A stretch of 16,423 nucleotides of DNA, from the NCBI GenBank assembly GCA_017504335.1, contig JAFVRI010000127.1:1-16423 (forward strand), given 5' to 3'. The stretch is from Clostridia bacterium. Its GTDB lineage: Bacteria > Bacillota > Clostridia > Oscillospirales > CAG-272. The position numbers were made by a program, and so were the translations under genes. Shown here in pieces: positions 1-6,882 of this stretch. Below the pieces are notes generated by a model that saw only the letters and a program-made list of their open reading frames with translations, was not told the origin of the DNA and ran no database searches. Every line of letters starts with the position of its first letter. Position 1 is the stretch's first letter.

Positions 1-102
1 ACCTTGAAAAAATCCATGGAAATCACCCCCGATCTGCTGAGGGCGGGACCTCTCACCCGTTTCCTTCGTTCGGTGGTCAGAATTTTTGCTCCTCTACTGT
101 AA
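1..102 (+). CDS. C-terminal end of probable cardiolipin synthase / phospholipase D family protein (partial)
   Basis: Frame 1 is open from the window edge to a TAA at 100-102, giving 33 residues. They contain a basic stretch followed by the ending R-I-F-A-P-L-L. From memory of the family, clostridial cardiolipin synthases often end with a basic segment and a short hydrophobic tail such as R-L-F-A-P/S-L-L, and an Arg-Pro-Leu-type motif precedes it. Those enzymes condense phospholipids into cardiolipin at the cytoplasmic membrane. The catalytic HKD motifs would lie upstream, outside the window, so the call rests on the tail alone. No terminator hairpin is visible between this stop and the next gene. 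A short random open frame cannot be excluded. Confidence 0.45.
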   Translation, partial: TLKKSMEITPDLLRAGPLTRFLRSVVRIFAPLL

Positions 103-114
103 ATTCTTCTTTAT

Positions 115-166
115 AACATTTCGGAAACATTTCTTAAACAAAATCGGAAAATCGGTCAGGTAAACT
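115..166 (+). promoter_or_regulatory. Candidate response-regulator operator and -10 box upstream of the first small membrane-protein gene
   Basis: Direct repeats AACATTTC at 115-122 and 126-133, and AACAAAAT at 137-144, recur every 11 bp. A weak -10 (TAAACT, 161-166) starts 24 nt after the third repeat, in the same register. The pattern matches OmpR-family operators (direct repeats about one helical turn apart). The same repeat is found at 580-598 and 7625-7643. The -10 is poor (4 of 6 to consensus) and there is no clear -35, which would fit an activator-dependent promoter. Binding is inferred. Confidence 0.5.
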
Positions 167-201
167 ATAGGCACAACGGAACGAAAAAGAAAGAGAAGTT
201 T

Positions 202-573
202 ATGGAACAAAATACCTTTACCTACCAATATTCCGCAGAAAGAAACAAAGAAGTGGAATTCATTCGGAAGAAATATCTCCCCCAAGAAGAAAGCAAGCTC
301 GACCGTCTCAAAAAGCTGGATCAAAAAGTACAGAGCGCAGGTGTCATCGAAGCACTTTGTCTCGGCATCATCGGTGCTCTTGTGTTTGGAGTCGGACTCT
401 GCTTCGGGTTGGATGTTTTTGGAGGTTTTCGCTGGTTAGCGGGACTCTTCTGTGCCCTTGGGATCGTGATGATGATCCCCGCCTATCCCCTTTGCAAGCG
501 TCAAGCACGCAAGGTGCGGAAAGCACTGACCCCCGAAATCCTTCGCTTATCCGAAGAAATCATGAAATCCTGA
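202..573 (+). CDS. Small two-helix membrane protein, paralogue 1 of 3
   Basis: A 123-aa protein of unknown function. An N-terminal cytosolic part carries a Y-x-Y-S-A motif (about residues 8-12), a basic/acidic I-R-K-K-Y segment and an L-D-R-L-K-K-L-D helix (33-40). Two hydrophobic helices follow at about 49-70 and 75-96. The C-terminus is conserved (L-T-P-E-I-L-R-L-S/T-E-E). It is clearly homologous to the proteins at 667-1029 and 10316-10729, sharing the first helix core (G-I-I-G-A-L-x-x-G-x-G), the A-Y-P-L turn after helix 2 and the P-E-I-L ending. The ATG follows a weak purine-rich site (AAAGAGAAG). Such proteins are common and uncharacterised in gut Clostridia. Proximity to ABC exporters and the shared operator with the two-component operon suggest a role in envelope stress, but no catalytic motif is visible. 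Confidence 0.85.
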   Translation: MEQNTFTYQYSAERNKEVEFIRKKYLPQEESKLDRLKKLDQKVQSAGVIEALCLGIIGALVFGVGLCFGLDVFGGFRWLAGLFCALGIVMMIPAYPLCKRQARKVRKALTPEILRLSEEIMKS

Positions 574-579
574 AAAATC

Positions 580-631
580 AACAAAACAGAAACATTTCGC
601 AAAACAATTTCAAACAAACATCAGGTATCAT
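580..631 (+). promoter_or_regulatory. Candidate response-regulator operator and promoter upstream of paralogue 2
   Basis: AACAAAAC (580-587) and AACATTTC (591-598) are 11 bp apart. Weaker copies in the same register start at 602 and 613. A -10 box TATCAT (626-631) starts 13 nt after the last register position. The two strong repeats sit 46 and 35 nt before the -10 start, exactly as the AACATTTC pair does at 115/126 relative to 161. The pair differs from that at 7625-7643 mainly in the 3-nt spacer. Inferred to bind the response regulator at 7693-8364. Confidence 0.5.
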
Positions 632-666
632 ATGATCAGCAAATCCACGAGAGAAAGGAATCCGAG

Positions 667-1029
667 ATGCAGAAGAACGAACAGCGCACGGCTGAAAAGA
701 TCCGTGCAAGATATATGGAAAAAGAAGTCACCGATCTTGATCGACTTCGTGAAATCGACCGAAAGGTAACCGGCCCCGTCAAAACATTCTCCTACACATT
801 CGGCAGCATTGCCGCCATCATTATGGGAGCGGGCATGAGCCTTTGTATGACCGACATCGGAACAACCCTCGGCATGACGGAACCCATGCTTCCGGGAATC
901 GCCATCGGCATCACAGGCATGGCACTTGCTCTCCTCAATTACCCCATCTACAAGGCAATGCTCCATTCCCGCCAAAAGAAGTACGCGCCTGAGATCCTTG
1001 ATCTCAGTGATAAAATCATAAATGAATAA
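667..1029 (+). CDS. Small two-helix membrane protein, paralogue 2 of 3
   Basis: A 120-aa protein of unknown function in the same family as 202-573 and 10316-10729. An L-D-R-L-R-E-I-D helix (about 24-31) precedes two transmembrane helices (about 43-64 and 74-95). The loop between them contains G-M-S-L-C-M-T-D-I-G, nearly identical to the third paralogue (G-M-S-L-C-M-T-D-L-G). The C-terminus A-P-E-I-L-D-L-S-D-K-I is the family signature. Unlike the other two it lacks the N-terminal Y-x-Y-S-A motif, so its cytosolic head is shorter. The ATG is preceded by AGAAAGGAA at good spacing. It probably has its own promoter (580-631) and reads on into the 100-aa gene 17 nt downstream. Confidence 0.85.
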   Translation: MQKNEQRTAEKIRARYMEKEVTDLDRLREIDRKVTGPVKTFSYTFGSIAAIIMGAGMSLCMTDIGTTLGMTEPMLPGIAIGITGMALALLNYPIYKAMLHSRQKKYAPEILDLSDKIINE

Positions 1030-1046
1030 AAAAGGAGAGAATAACC

Positions 1047-1349
1047 ATGGGAGAATTTTTGAAAAAGGCATTTTCCGATATGAAGAAAAGCGCAAAGGCA
1101 CAGCACGAGGTTGACAAAGCGGAATTTCAGGCAGCCAAGGCAGAGGCACGCGCAAACTTTGAAGAAAACAGAGGTCACAATACCTATGCCAAGGCAAAGG
1201 CAGATGCCAAGAAGAACTGGGATGACGCACACATGAGCCCTTCTGAAAGAGCCGCAAAAATGCAGGAAGAGCGGGATGCGAAAATTGCGGAAGCAAACGC
1301 TCGCACCGAATCGGCAAAAGCTCGTACCGAGGCAGCAAAGAAAAACTAA
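1047..1349 (+). CDS. Ala/Lys/Glu-rich helical 100-aa protein of unknown function
   Basis: A 100-aa soluble, highly charged protein dominated by Ala, Lys, Glu and Asp, with repeated A-K-A / A-E-A segments predicted to form a long continuous helix or coiled coil. There is no signal peptide, no transmembrane segment and no cysteine. The C-terminal third is a degenerate repeat (A-R-T-E-S-A-K-A-R-T-E-A-A-K). A strong ribosome site (AAAGGAGAG, 1031-1039) sets the ATG at 1047, and the gene starts 17 nt after the preceding membrane-protein gene, so the two are probably cotranscribed. Its composition resembles LEA-like or stress-associated helical proteins and scaffolding coiled coils, but no family can be assigned. 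Confidence 0.8.
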   Translation: MGEFLKKAFSDMKKSAKAQHEVDKAEFQAAKAEARANFEENRGHNTYAKAKADAKKNWDDAHMSPSERAAKMQEERDAKIAEANARTESAKARTEAAKKN

Positions 1350-1362
1350 TTCCACGCAGGCA

Positions 1363-1393
1363 AGCGAGGCGCCGTCGGTGTCTCGCTCCTATT
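1363..1393 (+). other. GC-rich hairpin between the 100-aa gene and the ABC genes
   Basis: Arms 1363-1373 and 1377-1387 pair over 11 bp (two G-U wobbles) around a 3-nt loop. The downstream tract is only CCTATTGTG, too poor in T for a standard intrinsic terminator. No promoter is evident between it and the ABC start at 1427. It is more likely a partial terminator or an mRNA-processing/stability element lowering ABC expression relative to the upstream genes (inference). Confidence 0.4.
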
Positions 1394-1426
1394 GTGTTTC
1401 ATCATAAAATAAAGGAGAGACAAACA

Positions 1427-2326
1427 TTGAACGCCATTGAAATTAAGAATCTTTCAAAAAGCTTTCGGGGAATGTACGCGGTGGATCATCTAAGCATGAC
1501 CGTTCCGCAAGGAGCCATCTACGGCTTTATCGGTGAGAATGGATCGGGTAAATCCACCACCGAAAAGCTGATCTGCGGGCATCTGGTTCCCGATGAAGGG
1601 GAGATCAAGCTCTTCGGCAGAGATTATACCGACCCCGGTGTCCGTGTCCGAGTGGGAGCACTCATTGAAAACGCGGGCTGTTTTCCCGGTTCCTCTGTCT
1701 ACCAAAATTTGAAAATGCAGTGCATCAATCTGGGCATTGAGCATGCAGACAAGGAGATCCGCCGTGTCCTTGAAATCGTTCGTATGGAGGACAACGCCAA
1801 TCTCAAGTTCAAAAGCTGCTCTCTCGGTATGAAGCAGAGGATCGGAATCGCCATGGCGCTTCTCGGAGACCCTGCCCTTCTCATTCTGGACGAGCCCATC
1901 AACGGATTGGATACCGACGGTATGCGGATCATGCGGGAGATCCTTGTGGATATTACCAAGACCTACGGTTGCACAGTGCTGATCTCCTCTCACATTCTCG
2001 GCGAGCTGGAAAAGATCGCCACCCATTACGGCATCATCCGCCAAGGCAGGATGATCATGGAGCTTTCCGCCGAGGAAATGGACGCAAGAGCGCAGGTATT
2101 CGTCTCGCTCAAAACCGCGGATATGCAACGGGCTTGGTTGCTTTTGACCCGTCACTACGCGGATGCGCGATTGGAGGACGGCTACATCCGTGTCTATGAT
2201 GAACACGACCCCGCCGCCCTTGTGGATCTTCTTATGAAAAACGGCCACGTAATCAGCGAGATCAAGAAAAACAAGATCGGTCTGGAAGAATACTACGTCG
2301 AGCTGATGTCGAGAAAGGGGGTATGA
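1427..2326 (+). CDS. ABC transporter ATP-binding protein, BcrA/lantibiotic-immunity type (cassette 1)
   Basis: A 299-aa nucleotide-binding subunit that would power the permease encoded immediately downstream. Walker A is G36-E-N-G-S-G-K42-S-T. The signature region is C-S-L-G-M-K-Q-R (131-138), the non-canonical LGMKQR form typical of bacitracin/lantibiotic exporters. Walker B is L-I-L-D155-E156, followed by the D-loop N-G-L-D and switch histidine S-S-H. The roughly 80-residue C-terminal extension ends E-E-Y-Y-V-E-L-M. I chose the TTG at 1427 because AAAGGAGAG (1411-1419) sits 7 nt upstream, and this gives exactly the length and N-terminus of the paralogue at 3187-4086. An upstream GTG at 1394 has no ribosome site. 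The substrate is unknown; antimicrobial peptides are the usual cargo of this family. Confidence 0.92.
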   Translation: MNAIEIKNLSKSFRGMYAVDHLSMTVPQGAIYGFIGENGSGKSTTEKLICGHLVPDEGEIKLFGRDYTDPGVRVRVGALIENAGCFPGSSVYQNLKMQCINLGIEHADKEIRRVLEIVRMEDNANLKFKSCSLGMKQRIGIAMALLGDPALLILDEPINGLDTDGMRIMREILVDITKTYGCTVLISSHILGELEKIATHYGIIRQGRMIMELSAEEMDARAQVFVSLKTADMQRAWLLLTRHYADARLEDGYIRVYDEHDPAALVDLLMKNGHVISEIKKNKIGLEEYYVELMSRKGV

Positions 2327-2329
2327 TTC

Positions 2330-3172
2330 ATGCAGAACATACGTGAAATCCAATTTGAATCACCCACGTTCGCAAAGAGAATCAAGGGAATGCTGGGCGT
2401 TGACCTTTACCGACTCTTCCACACCCCTCTCTTTTACATTTTCCTTGCTATTGCGGCGATCATTCCCGCCATGGTTTCGGCCATGACCATGATGCCCGAT
2501 CAGAACGGCAACACCATGGAGCCCCTCTATTCCAACGTGTGGCAGATCATTGCCGCTTCCAAGACCCTTTACGTGATCGAAGGGATCGCCGACTATGCCA
2601 ATATGAACATGGTCTTTATTTTCGGCGGTATCATGGTGTCGATCTTCATCGGCCACGATTACAAATCGGGCTACGTCAAGCAGCTCTTTACCACCCATGC
2701 GAAAAAGCAGGATTACATGATCTCCAAGAGTCTGGTTTGCGCCTTTGCCATGGCGTGTATGTGCGTGACCTATTTCATCGGCGGAACCGTTGGCGGATTG
2801 CTGGTGGGCTATGAGACCGAGGTCAATGTGGGCTCTCTTCTCTTTGCGATTTTCGGAAAGATGATCATGTCTCTCGGATGGGCAAGCCTTTATACCTTCC
2901 TCAACATTATTTTCAGACGGTATTTCGGGATCTCCATTGCCTCGTCCTTCTTCTTCGGCACGGGCATTCTCATCATCGGTGTAGCTGCCGTGGTGGAGAA
3001 TCTTGCCCTTCCCACGGGCTTTCTCAACGTATTCCTGTACGGCGCATCGGTCAATGCCAATCTTTCTTCCGGTATCGGTGCATTGGGAATTTGCGTCCTT
3101 GTTTCCGTGGCATGGGCGGTCATTTACAACCTTCTTGGAACCAAGATCCTCTCCAAGAGTGACGTATATTGA
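2330..3172 (+). CDS. ABC-2 type permease (cassette 1)
   Basis: A 280-aa membrane subunit partnering the ATPase that ends 3 nt upstream. About six transmembrane helices are visible (roughly 34-54, 92-108, 132-158, 168-190, 198-222, 249-270). The cytosolic N-terminus contains F-A-K-R-I-K-G-M-L-x-V-D, and an external loop of about 35 residues lies between helices 1 and 2. This is the usual BcrB/LanE-like layout. The motif F-I-x-x-D-Y/F-x-S-G-Y after helix 2 is shared with the second permease and is typical of ABC-2 permeases that export peptides or confer immunity. The ATG follows an AAAGGGGGT ribosome site that overlaps the ATPase gene end, implying coupled translation. It is paralogous to 4089-4931 and equal in length. 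Confidence 0.9.
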   Translation: MQNIREIQFESPTFAKRIKGMLGVDLYRLFHTPLFYIFLAIAAIIPAMVSAMTMMPDQNGNTMEPLYSNVWQIIAASKTLYVIEGIADYANMNMVFIFGGIMVSIFIGHDYKSGYVKQLFTTHAKKQDYMISKSLVCAFAMACMCVTYFIGGTVGGLLVGYETEVNVGSLLFAIFGKMIMSLGWASLYTFLNIIFRRYFGISIASSFFFGTGILIIGVAAVVENLALPTGFLNVFLYGASVNANLSSGIGALGICVLVSVAWAVIYNLLGTKILSKSDVY

Positions 3173-3186
3173 TAGGAGGTTCCGTT

Positions 3187-4086
3187 ATGAATGCAGTAGA
3201 AATTAAAAATCTTTCGAAAAACTTTGGTGCAAAGCAAGCGGTTTGCGGCCTGAACATGACCGTTCCCATGGGTGCGATCTACGGGTTTATCGGCGAAAAC
3301 GGCTCGGGCAAATCCACCACCGAAAAAATGATCTGCGGATTGATCCCCACAAGCGGAGGCTCCATCAAGCTCTACGGAAAAGACCATACCGACGATGCGA
3401 TACGCGCAAAGCTTGGCGTGCTGATCGAAGCCCCCGGTTGCTTTCCCTCTCTCACGGTTTGGGATAACATGATGCTGCAAGCCACCAATCTCTCCATCCC
3501 CCATGCGGAAAAAGAGGTCATCAAGATCCTCAAAACCGTTCGTATGGAAGGTGCCGCAGGCAACAAATACAAAAACTGTTCTCTGGGAATGAAGCAGAGA
3601 GTAGGCATCGCCATGGCACTCCTCGGCAATCCCACCCTGCTAGTTCTGGACGAGCCCTTGAACGGTTTGGATGCGGACGGTATGCGGATCATGCGGGAGG
3701 TATTCACCGATATCATCAAGGACGGTACCCGAAGCATCATCGTTTCCTCTCACCTGCTGGGTGAGCTGCAAAAGGTTGCCACCCACTACGGCATCATCCG
3801 CCACGGAAAAATGATCGTGGAAATGACCGCCGACGAGCTGGACGCAAGCTGCCGCACCTTCCTTGCCCTTCAAACGCAAAACATGGATCAAGCCAAGCTT
3901 CTGCTGGGCACAAAATTTGCCCGCGTGGAAGAAGACGAGGCAGGTTACCTGCGTGTGTATGATCAGACTACGCCCGAGGAGGTCGTCGCCTTCCTTTATG
4001 AAAACGGGATCTGCGTCACCGAGATCAAAACCGACAAGATCGGTCTTGAGGAATATTATATCGACTTGATGAAAGGAGGCAAATAA
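3187..4086 (+). CDS. ABC transporter ATP-binding protein, BcrA/lantibiotic-immunity type (cassette 2)
   Basis: A 299-aa ATPase, collinear with the cassette 1 ATPase without apparent gaps. It shares the N-terminus M-N-A-V-E-I-K-N-L-S-K, Walker A G36-E-N-G-S-G-K-S, signature C-S-L-G-M-K-Q-R, Walker B L-V-L-D155-E and a matching C-terminus (I-G-L-E-E-Y-Y). The start is the ATG at 3187, set by TAGGAGGT (3173-3180), a stronger start than the TTG of cassette 1. Some stretches are nearly identical at DNA level between the two ATPases (for example around 1921-1938 and 3681-3698), supporting tandem duplication. It lies 14 nt after the first permease and 2 nt before the second, so all four ABC genes form one operon. 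Confidence 0.93.
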   Translation: MNAVEIKNLSKNFGAKQAVCGLNMTVPMGAIYGFIGENGSGKSTTEKMICGLIPTSGGSIKLYGKDHTDDAIRAKLGVLIEAPGCFPSLTVWDNMMLQATNLSIPHAEKEVIKILKTVRMEGAAGNKYKNCSLGMKQRVGIAMALLGNPTLLVLDEPLNGLDADGMRIMREVFTDIIKDGTRSIIVSSHLLGELQKVATHYGIIRHGKMIVEMTADELDASCRTFLALQTQNMDQAKLLLGTKFARVEEDEAGYLRVYDQTTPEEVVAFLYENGICVTEIKTDKIGLEEYYIDLMKGGK

Positions 4087-4088
4087 GT

Positions 4089-4931
4089 ATGGAACAAACA
4101 CTCCGATTGGAAAGAATTCCCTTTGGCAAACGCTTTCGCAGTATGCTGAAGGTAGATTTCAGAAGAATGAGAAAATCCAGACTCTTTTACATCATGATCG
4201 CCTGCGCCCTTCTCGTTCCCATCGTCATGACTGTCATGTTGACCATGATGGACGGTCAGGAAAGCGTCAATCAGCAAACGGGAGAGATCACCATCATGGA
4301 AGGCCCCGAATCCGTATGGGAATCCATCGGCACCCTTCCCTCCGAGGAAATGACCGCAGGTGATATGGCTACCATGGGCGGAATGGGCGGTATGGATGTC
4401 ATGGCGATGTGCAATATCAACATGGCATTTATGGGCATTGCCGTCTTTGTCTGCCTCTTTATTTCGGACGATTTTCGCAGCGGATATGCCAAAAATCTTT
4501 TCACGGTCCGCGCCAAGAAGGGAGATTATGTCACATCCAAGATCATCGCAGGCTTTGTTTGCGGTGCGCTCATGCTGATCGCCTACCTGATCGGCGCTCT
4601 GCTGGGCGGAGCCGTTTCCGGACTTTCCTTTGCGCTTGTCGGCGGCCTTGAGGTTGGCAACATCATTCTTTGCATGCTGGCAAAGATCCTTTTGATGCTC
4701 GTTTTTGTTTCGATCTTCACGCTCATCAGCGTAGCCGCCAAGCAAAGAGCATGGCTCTCGATCTGTGGCTCTCTCGGCGGAGGAATGCTCCTTTTTATGA
4801 TGGTTTCAATGATCACACCTCTTAACTCTACGATCCTGCACGTGGCACTCTGCGCGGCAGGCGGCGCCATGTTCGCCTTCGGCTCGGGCGCCATCAGCAA
4901 AATCGTTCTTTCCAAAACAAGTCTCGTATAA
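4089..4931 (+). CDS. ABC-2 type permease (cassette 2) with Met-rich external loop
   Basis: A 280-aa membrane subunit partnering the ATPase ending 2 nt upstream. Helices lie at about 33-54, 111-126, 150-182, 190-216, 223-241 and 249-270. It shares with the cassette 1 permease the N-terminal F-G-K-R-F-R-S-M-L-K-V-D segment and the D-D-F-R-S-G-Y motif after helix 2. The loop between helices 1 and 2 (about 55-110) is predicted extracytoplasmic and carries a Met/Gly-rich patch at 88-107 with seven methionines, absent from the cassette 1 permease. This may reflect a different substrate. The ribosome site is within GAAAGGAGG at the end of the ATPase gene. A terminator follows directly, closing the operon. 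Confidence 0.9.
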   Translation: MEQTLRLERIPFGKRFRSMLKVDFRRMRKSRLFYIMIACALLVPIVMTVMLTMMDGQESVNQQTGEITIMEGPESVWESIGTLPSEEMTAGDMATMGGMGGMDVMAMCNINMAFMGIAVFVCLFISDDFRSGYAKNLFTVRAKKGDYVTSKIIAGFVCGALMLIAYLIGALLGGAVSGLSFALVGGLEVGNIILCMLAKILLMLVFVSIFTLISVAAKQRAWLSICGSLGGGMLLFMMVSMITPLNSTILHVALCAAGGAMFAFGSGAISKIVLSKTSLV

Positions 4932-4937
4932 ACAACG

Positions 4938-4976
4938 AAGAGCGAAAATCCTCGCAAGTGGGTTTCGCTCTTTTCT
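4938..4976 (+). terminator. Intrinsic terminator of the ABC operon
   Basis: AAGAGCGAAA (4938-4947) pairs perfectly with TTTCGCTCTT (4963-4972), around a 15-nt loop, followed by TTCTT. It sits 6 nt after the stop of the second permease, with the promoter of the next operon about 25 nt further on. Confidence 0.85.
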
Positions 4977-4984
4977 TCACACTG

Positions 4985-5029
4985 TTTTTACAAAAAATAC
5001 TTGACTTTGTAAAAAAAACGTGATAATAT
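4985..5029 (+). promoter_or_regulatory. Promoter of the glycosyltransferase operon with overlapping inverted-repeat operator
   Basis: The -35 is TTGACT (5001-5006), the spacer 17 bp, and the -10 TAATAT (5024-5029) with an upstream TG at 5021-5022 (extended -10). A perfect 10-bp inverted repeat, TTTTTACAAA (4985-4994) and TTTGTAAAAA (5006-5015), brackets the -35. This is a typical place for a dimeric repressor. The promoter is well supported. The operator is a candidate only, because AT-rich palindromes arise easily. Confidence 0.75.
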
Positions 5030-5091
5030 AGTATTGTTTACCACATTAAGAGGTTTTTGTGAATTATTGTCAAATAAGGAGGATTTTTGTT

Positions 5092-6039
5092 TTGACCTGT
5101 CGAGCCACCGCGCACACGCGGGAAATTCCCGTTTTCTTTTCTACCGACGACCAATATATTCCCTATTTGGATATTGCGATCGCTTCCCTGATTGAGCACG
5201 CATCCAAGGACTTCCAATATAGATTGATCATTCTAAACACAGGACTCTCTGCTGACGGTATTTCCAAGATCAAGCAAAATGAACGTCCCGGATTCGTGAT
5301 TGATTTTGTAGATATCTCCCGCGAAATAGAATCCATCAAGTCCCGTTTCAAGAACGTATATCACTTTTCGGTGGTCACCTATTACCGCCTTTTCATTGCC
5401 TCGCTCTTCCCCCAATATGACAGAATCGTATATCTTGACTGCGATCTTGTGGTGCTGGGCGATATCTCCGAGTTGTATCATACCGACCTCCAAGGCGCTA
5501 TTTTCGCCGCCGCTCCCGAGGAGTACGTCCGTAACACGCCCGAATTTCGTCGCTATGCAAAAAAAGCCTTGGGAGTCAATCCCGACGACTACGTCAACGC
5601 AGGCGTTTTGGTGATCGATCTGGAGAAATTCCGAGAAAACAAAATCGAAGAAACCTTCATTCGTTTGATCACCGAAAACGATTTTGATTTGCTGGATCCC
5701 GACCAGGCTTATCTGAATTACCTTTGCCAAGGGAAAATTCATATATTGCCCAACGGATGGAACAAGGAGCCCCTGCCCCTCCCTTGTGAGGGAGACAAGA
5801 ATATTGTTCACTATGCCCTTTACAAAAAGCCTTGGCAATACGATGATGTCATGGACGGAGAATATTTTTGGCACTACGCAAAAAGCTCTCCCTTTTATGA
5901 GGAGATTCTCGCGCGTAAAGCTTCTTTCGGAGAGCAAGAACGGAAACAAAAGGAAGCGGCAGCAATTGAGATTTTGGAGCACGCAAACAAAATCGTTGCC
6001 TCCGAATGTTCTTTTTCCAAAAAACTGAATCACAATTGA
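5092..6039 (+). CDS. Glycosyltransferase family 8
   Basis: A 315-aa cytosolic GT-A fold, retaining glycosyltransferase of the LgtC/glycogenin group, expected to move glucose or galactose from a UDP-sugar to a lipid or glycan acceptor. The N-terminal I-P-V-F-F-S-T-D-D-Q-Y is the nucleotide-binding opening. Y-L-D-C-D-L-V-V contains the metal-binding D-x-D (D116-D118). Further support comes from N-A-G-V-L-V-I-D-L, D-P-D-Q-A-Y-L-N-Y and the C-terminal H-Y-x-x-x-x-K-P-W. I chose the TTG at 5092 because TAAGGAGG (5075-5082) lies 9 nt upstream. The GTG at 5059 would put that site inside the gene. It is the first gene of a three-gene operon with two acyltransferases, so its acceptor is probably a membrane lipid. 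Confidence 0.88.
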   Translation: MTCRATAHTREIPVFFSTDDQYIPYLDIAIASLIEHASKDFQYRLIILNTGLSADGISKIKQNERPGFVIDFVDISREIESIKSRFKNVYHFSVVTYYRLFIASLFPQYDRIVYLDCDLVVLGDISELYHTDLQGAIFAAAPEEYVRNTPEFRRYAKKALGVNPDDYVNAGVLVIDLEKFRENKIEETFIRLITENDFDLLDPDQAYLNYLCQGKIHILPNGWNKEPLPLPCEGDKNIVHYALYKKPWQYDDVMDGEYFWHYAKSSPFYEEILARKASFGEQERKQKEAAAIEILEHANKIVASECSFSKKLNHN

Positions 6040-6051
6040 GGATAAAAGAAA

Positions 6052-6882
6052 ATGGAACAATCTGCACACAAATTGGAATTGATTCGCAGAATCAAGGAAC
6101 TGGAACAGAAGGAGCTTTGGCATCTCGACGTGGAGGATGACCCCGAAACCTATCCTCTGATGCCCGATCAGGTGGACTACCTGAACAAAAAGCTTTCCAA
6201 CAAAATCAAGAATAAAATTGCCAATGCGGCAGGCTCCCGCTTCTTTGATAAAATGCTCGCCAATCGACAGATGATCATCAAGGAGGTACGGGGTATTGAG
6301 AATTTTACCGCCGTCAAGGAAGGAAGATTCGTAACCTGCAACCATTTCAGCGTATGCGATAATTATGCCGTTTGGATGGCACTTCGGGATCATATGGACG
6401 GAAAAATGCTCTACAAGGTGATCCGTGAAGGCAATTATACCAATCCCCCCAAGCCCTTCGGGCTCTTCATGCGCCATTGCAACACCCTCCCCCTCTCCTC
6501 TCAACCGGCCACCATGAAGAAATTTCTGCAGGCTGTCAAGACGTTGCTTCAGCGAAAAGAGACCATTCTGATCTATCCCGAGCAAAGCATGTGGTGGAAC
6601 TACCGCAAGCCAAAGCCCATGCAGGACGGCGCCTTTGCGTTGGCAGTACGCAACAAGGCACCCGTGGTTCCGATTTTTATCACCATGACGGACAGCGACG
6701 TTCCCGACGGCGACGGATTTTGGGTACAGGAATACACGATCCATATTCTCCCCGCCATCTACCCCGATCCATCGCTCCCGCATGCCGAGGCAAAGGAAAA
6801 AATGAAGAAGGAAAACTATGAGGCTTGGGTCAGAGTTTACGAGGACGTTTACAAAAAGCCTTTGGTTTACGGTGAAGAATGA
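6052..6882 (+). CDS. PlsC-like lysophospholipid / glycolipid acyltransferase
   Basis: A 276-aa member of the 1-acyl-glycerol-3-phosphate acyltransferase superfamily. The catalytic N-H-x4-D motif is N97-H98-F-S-V-C-D103. The glycerol-phosphate region R-H-C-N-T-L-P-L and the block I-Y-P-E177-Q-S-M-W-W (in place of the usual F-P-E-G-T-R) follow. A V-P-I-F-I strand lies further on. There is no clear transmembrane helix, only an amphipathic charged N-terminus, so the enzyme is probably peripheral on the inner membrane face. The altered E-Q-S-M block sets it apart from housekeeping PlsC and suggests a different acceptor. It starts 12 nt after the glycosyltransferase with a GAGGAT ribosome site, and overlaps the next gene by 4 nt, so the three are translationally coupled. 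Confidence 0.85.
   Translation: MEQSAHKLELIRRIKELEQKELWHLDVEDDPETYPLMPDQVDYLNKKLSNKIKNKIANAAGSRFFDKMLANRQMIIKEVRGIENFTAVKEGRFVTCNHFSVCDNYAVWMALRDHMDGKMLYKVIREGNYTNPPKPFGLFMRHCNTLPLSSQPATMKKFLQAVKTLLQRKETILIYPEQSMWWNYRKPKPMQDGAFALAVRNKAPVVPIFITMTDSDVPDGDGFWVQEYTIHILPAIYPDPSLPHAEAKEKMKKENYEAWVRVYEDVYKKPLVYGEE

Noticed and set aside
628..1338. 236-codon minus-strand open frame
   Set aside because: Antisense to the second small membrane protein and the 100-aa gene, both of which have good ribosome sites; no recognisable motif.
1490..2353. Long minus-strand open frame opposite the first ABC ATPase
   Set aside because: Shadow of a gene with complete Walker A, signature and Walker B motifs; similar shadows appear opposite the second ATPase and other genes.
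5233..6783. A 516-codon open frame on the minus strand
   Set aside because: It lies antisense across two convincing genes with catalytic motifs and ribosome sites, has no recognisable domain, and its length is explained by codon bias on the opposite strand.
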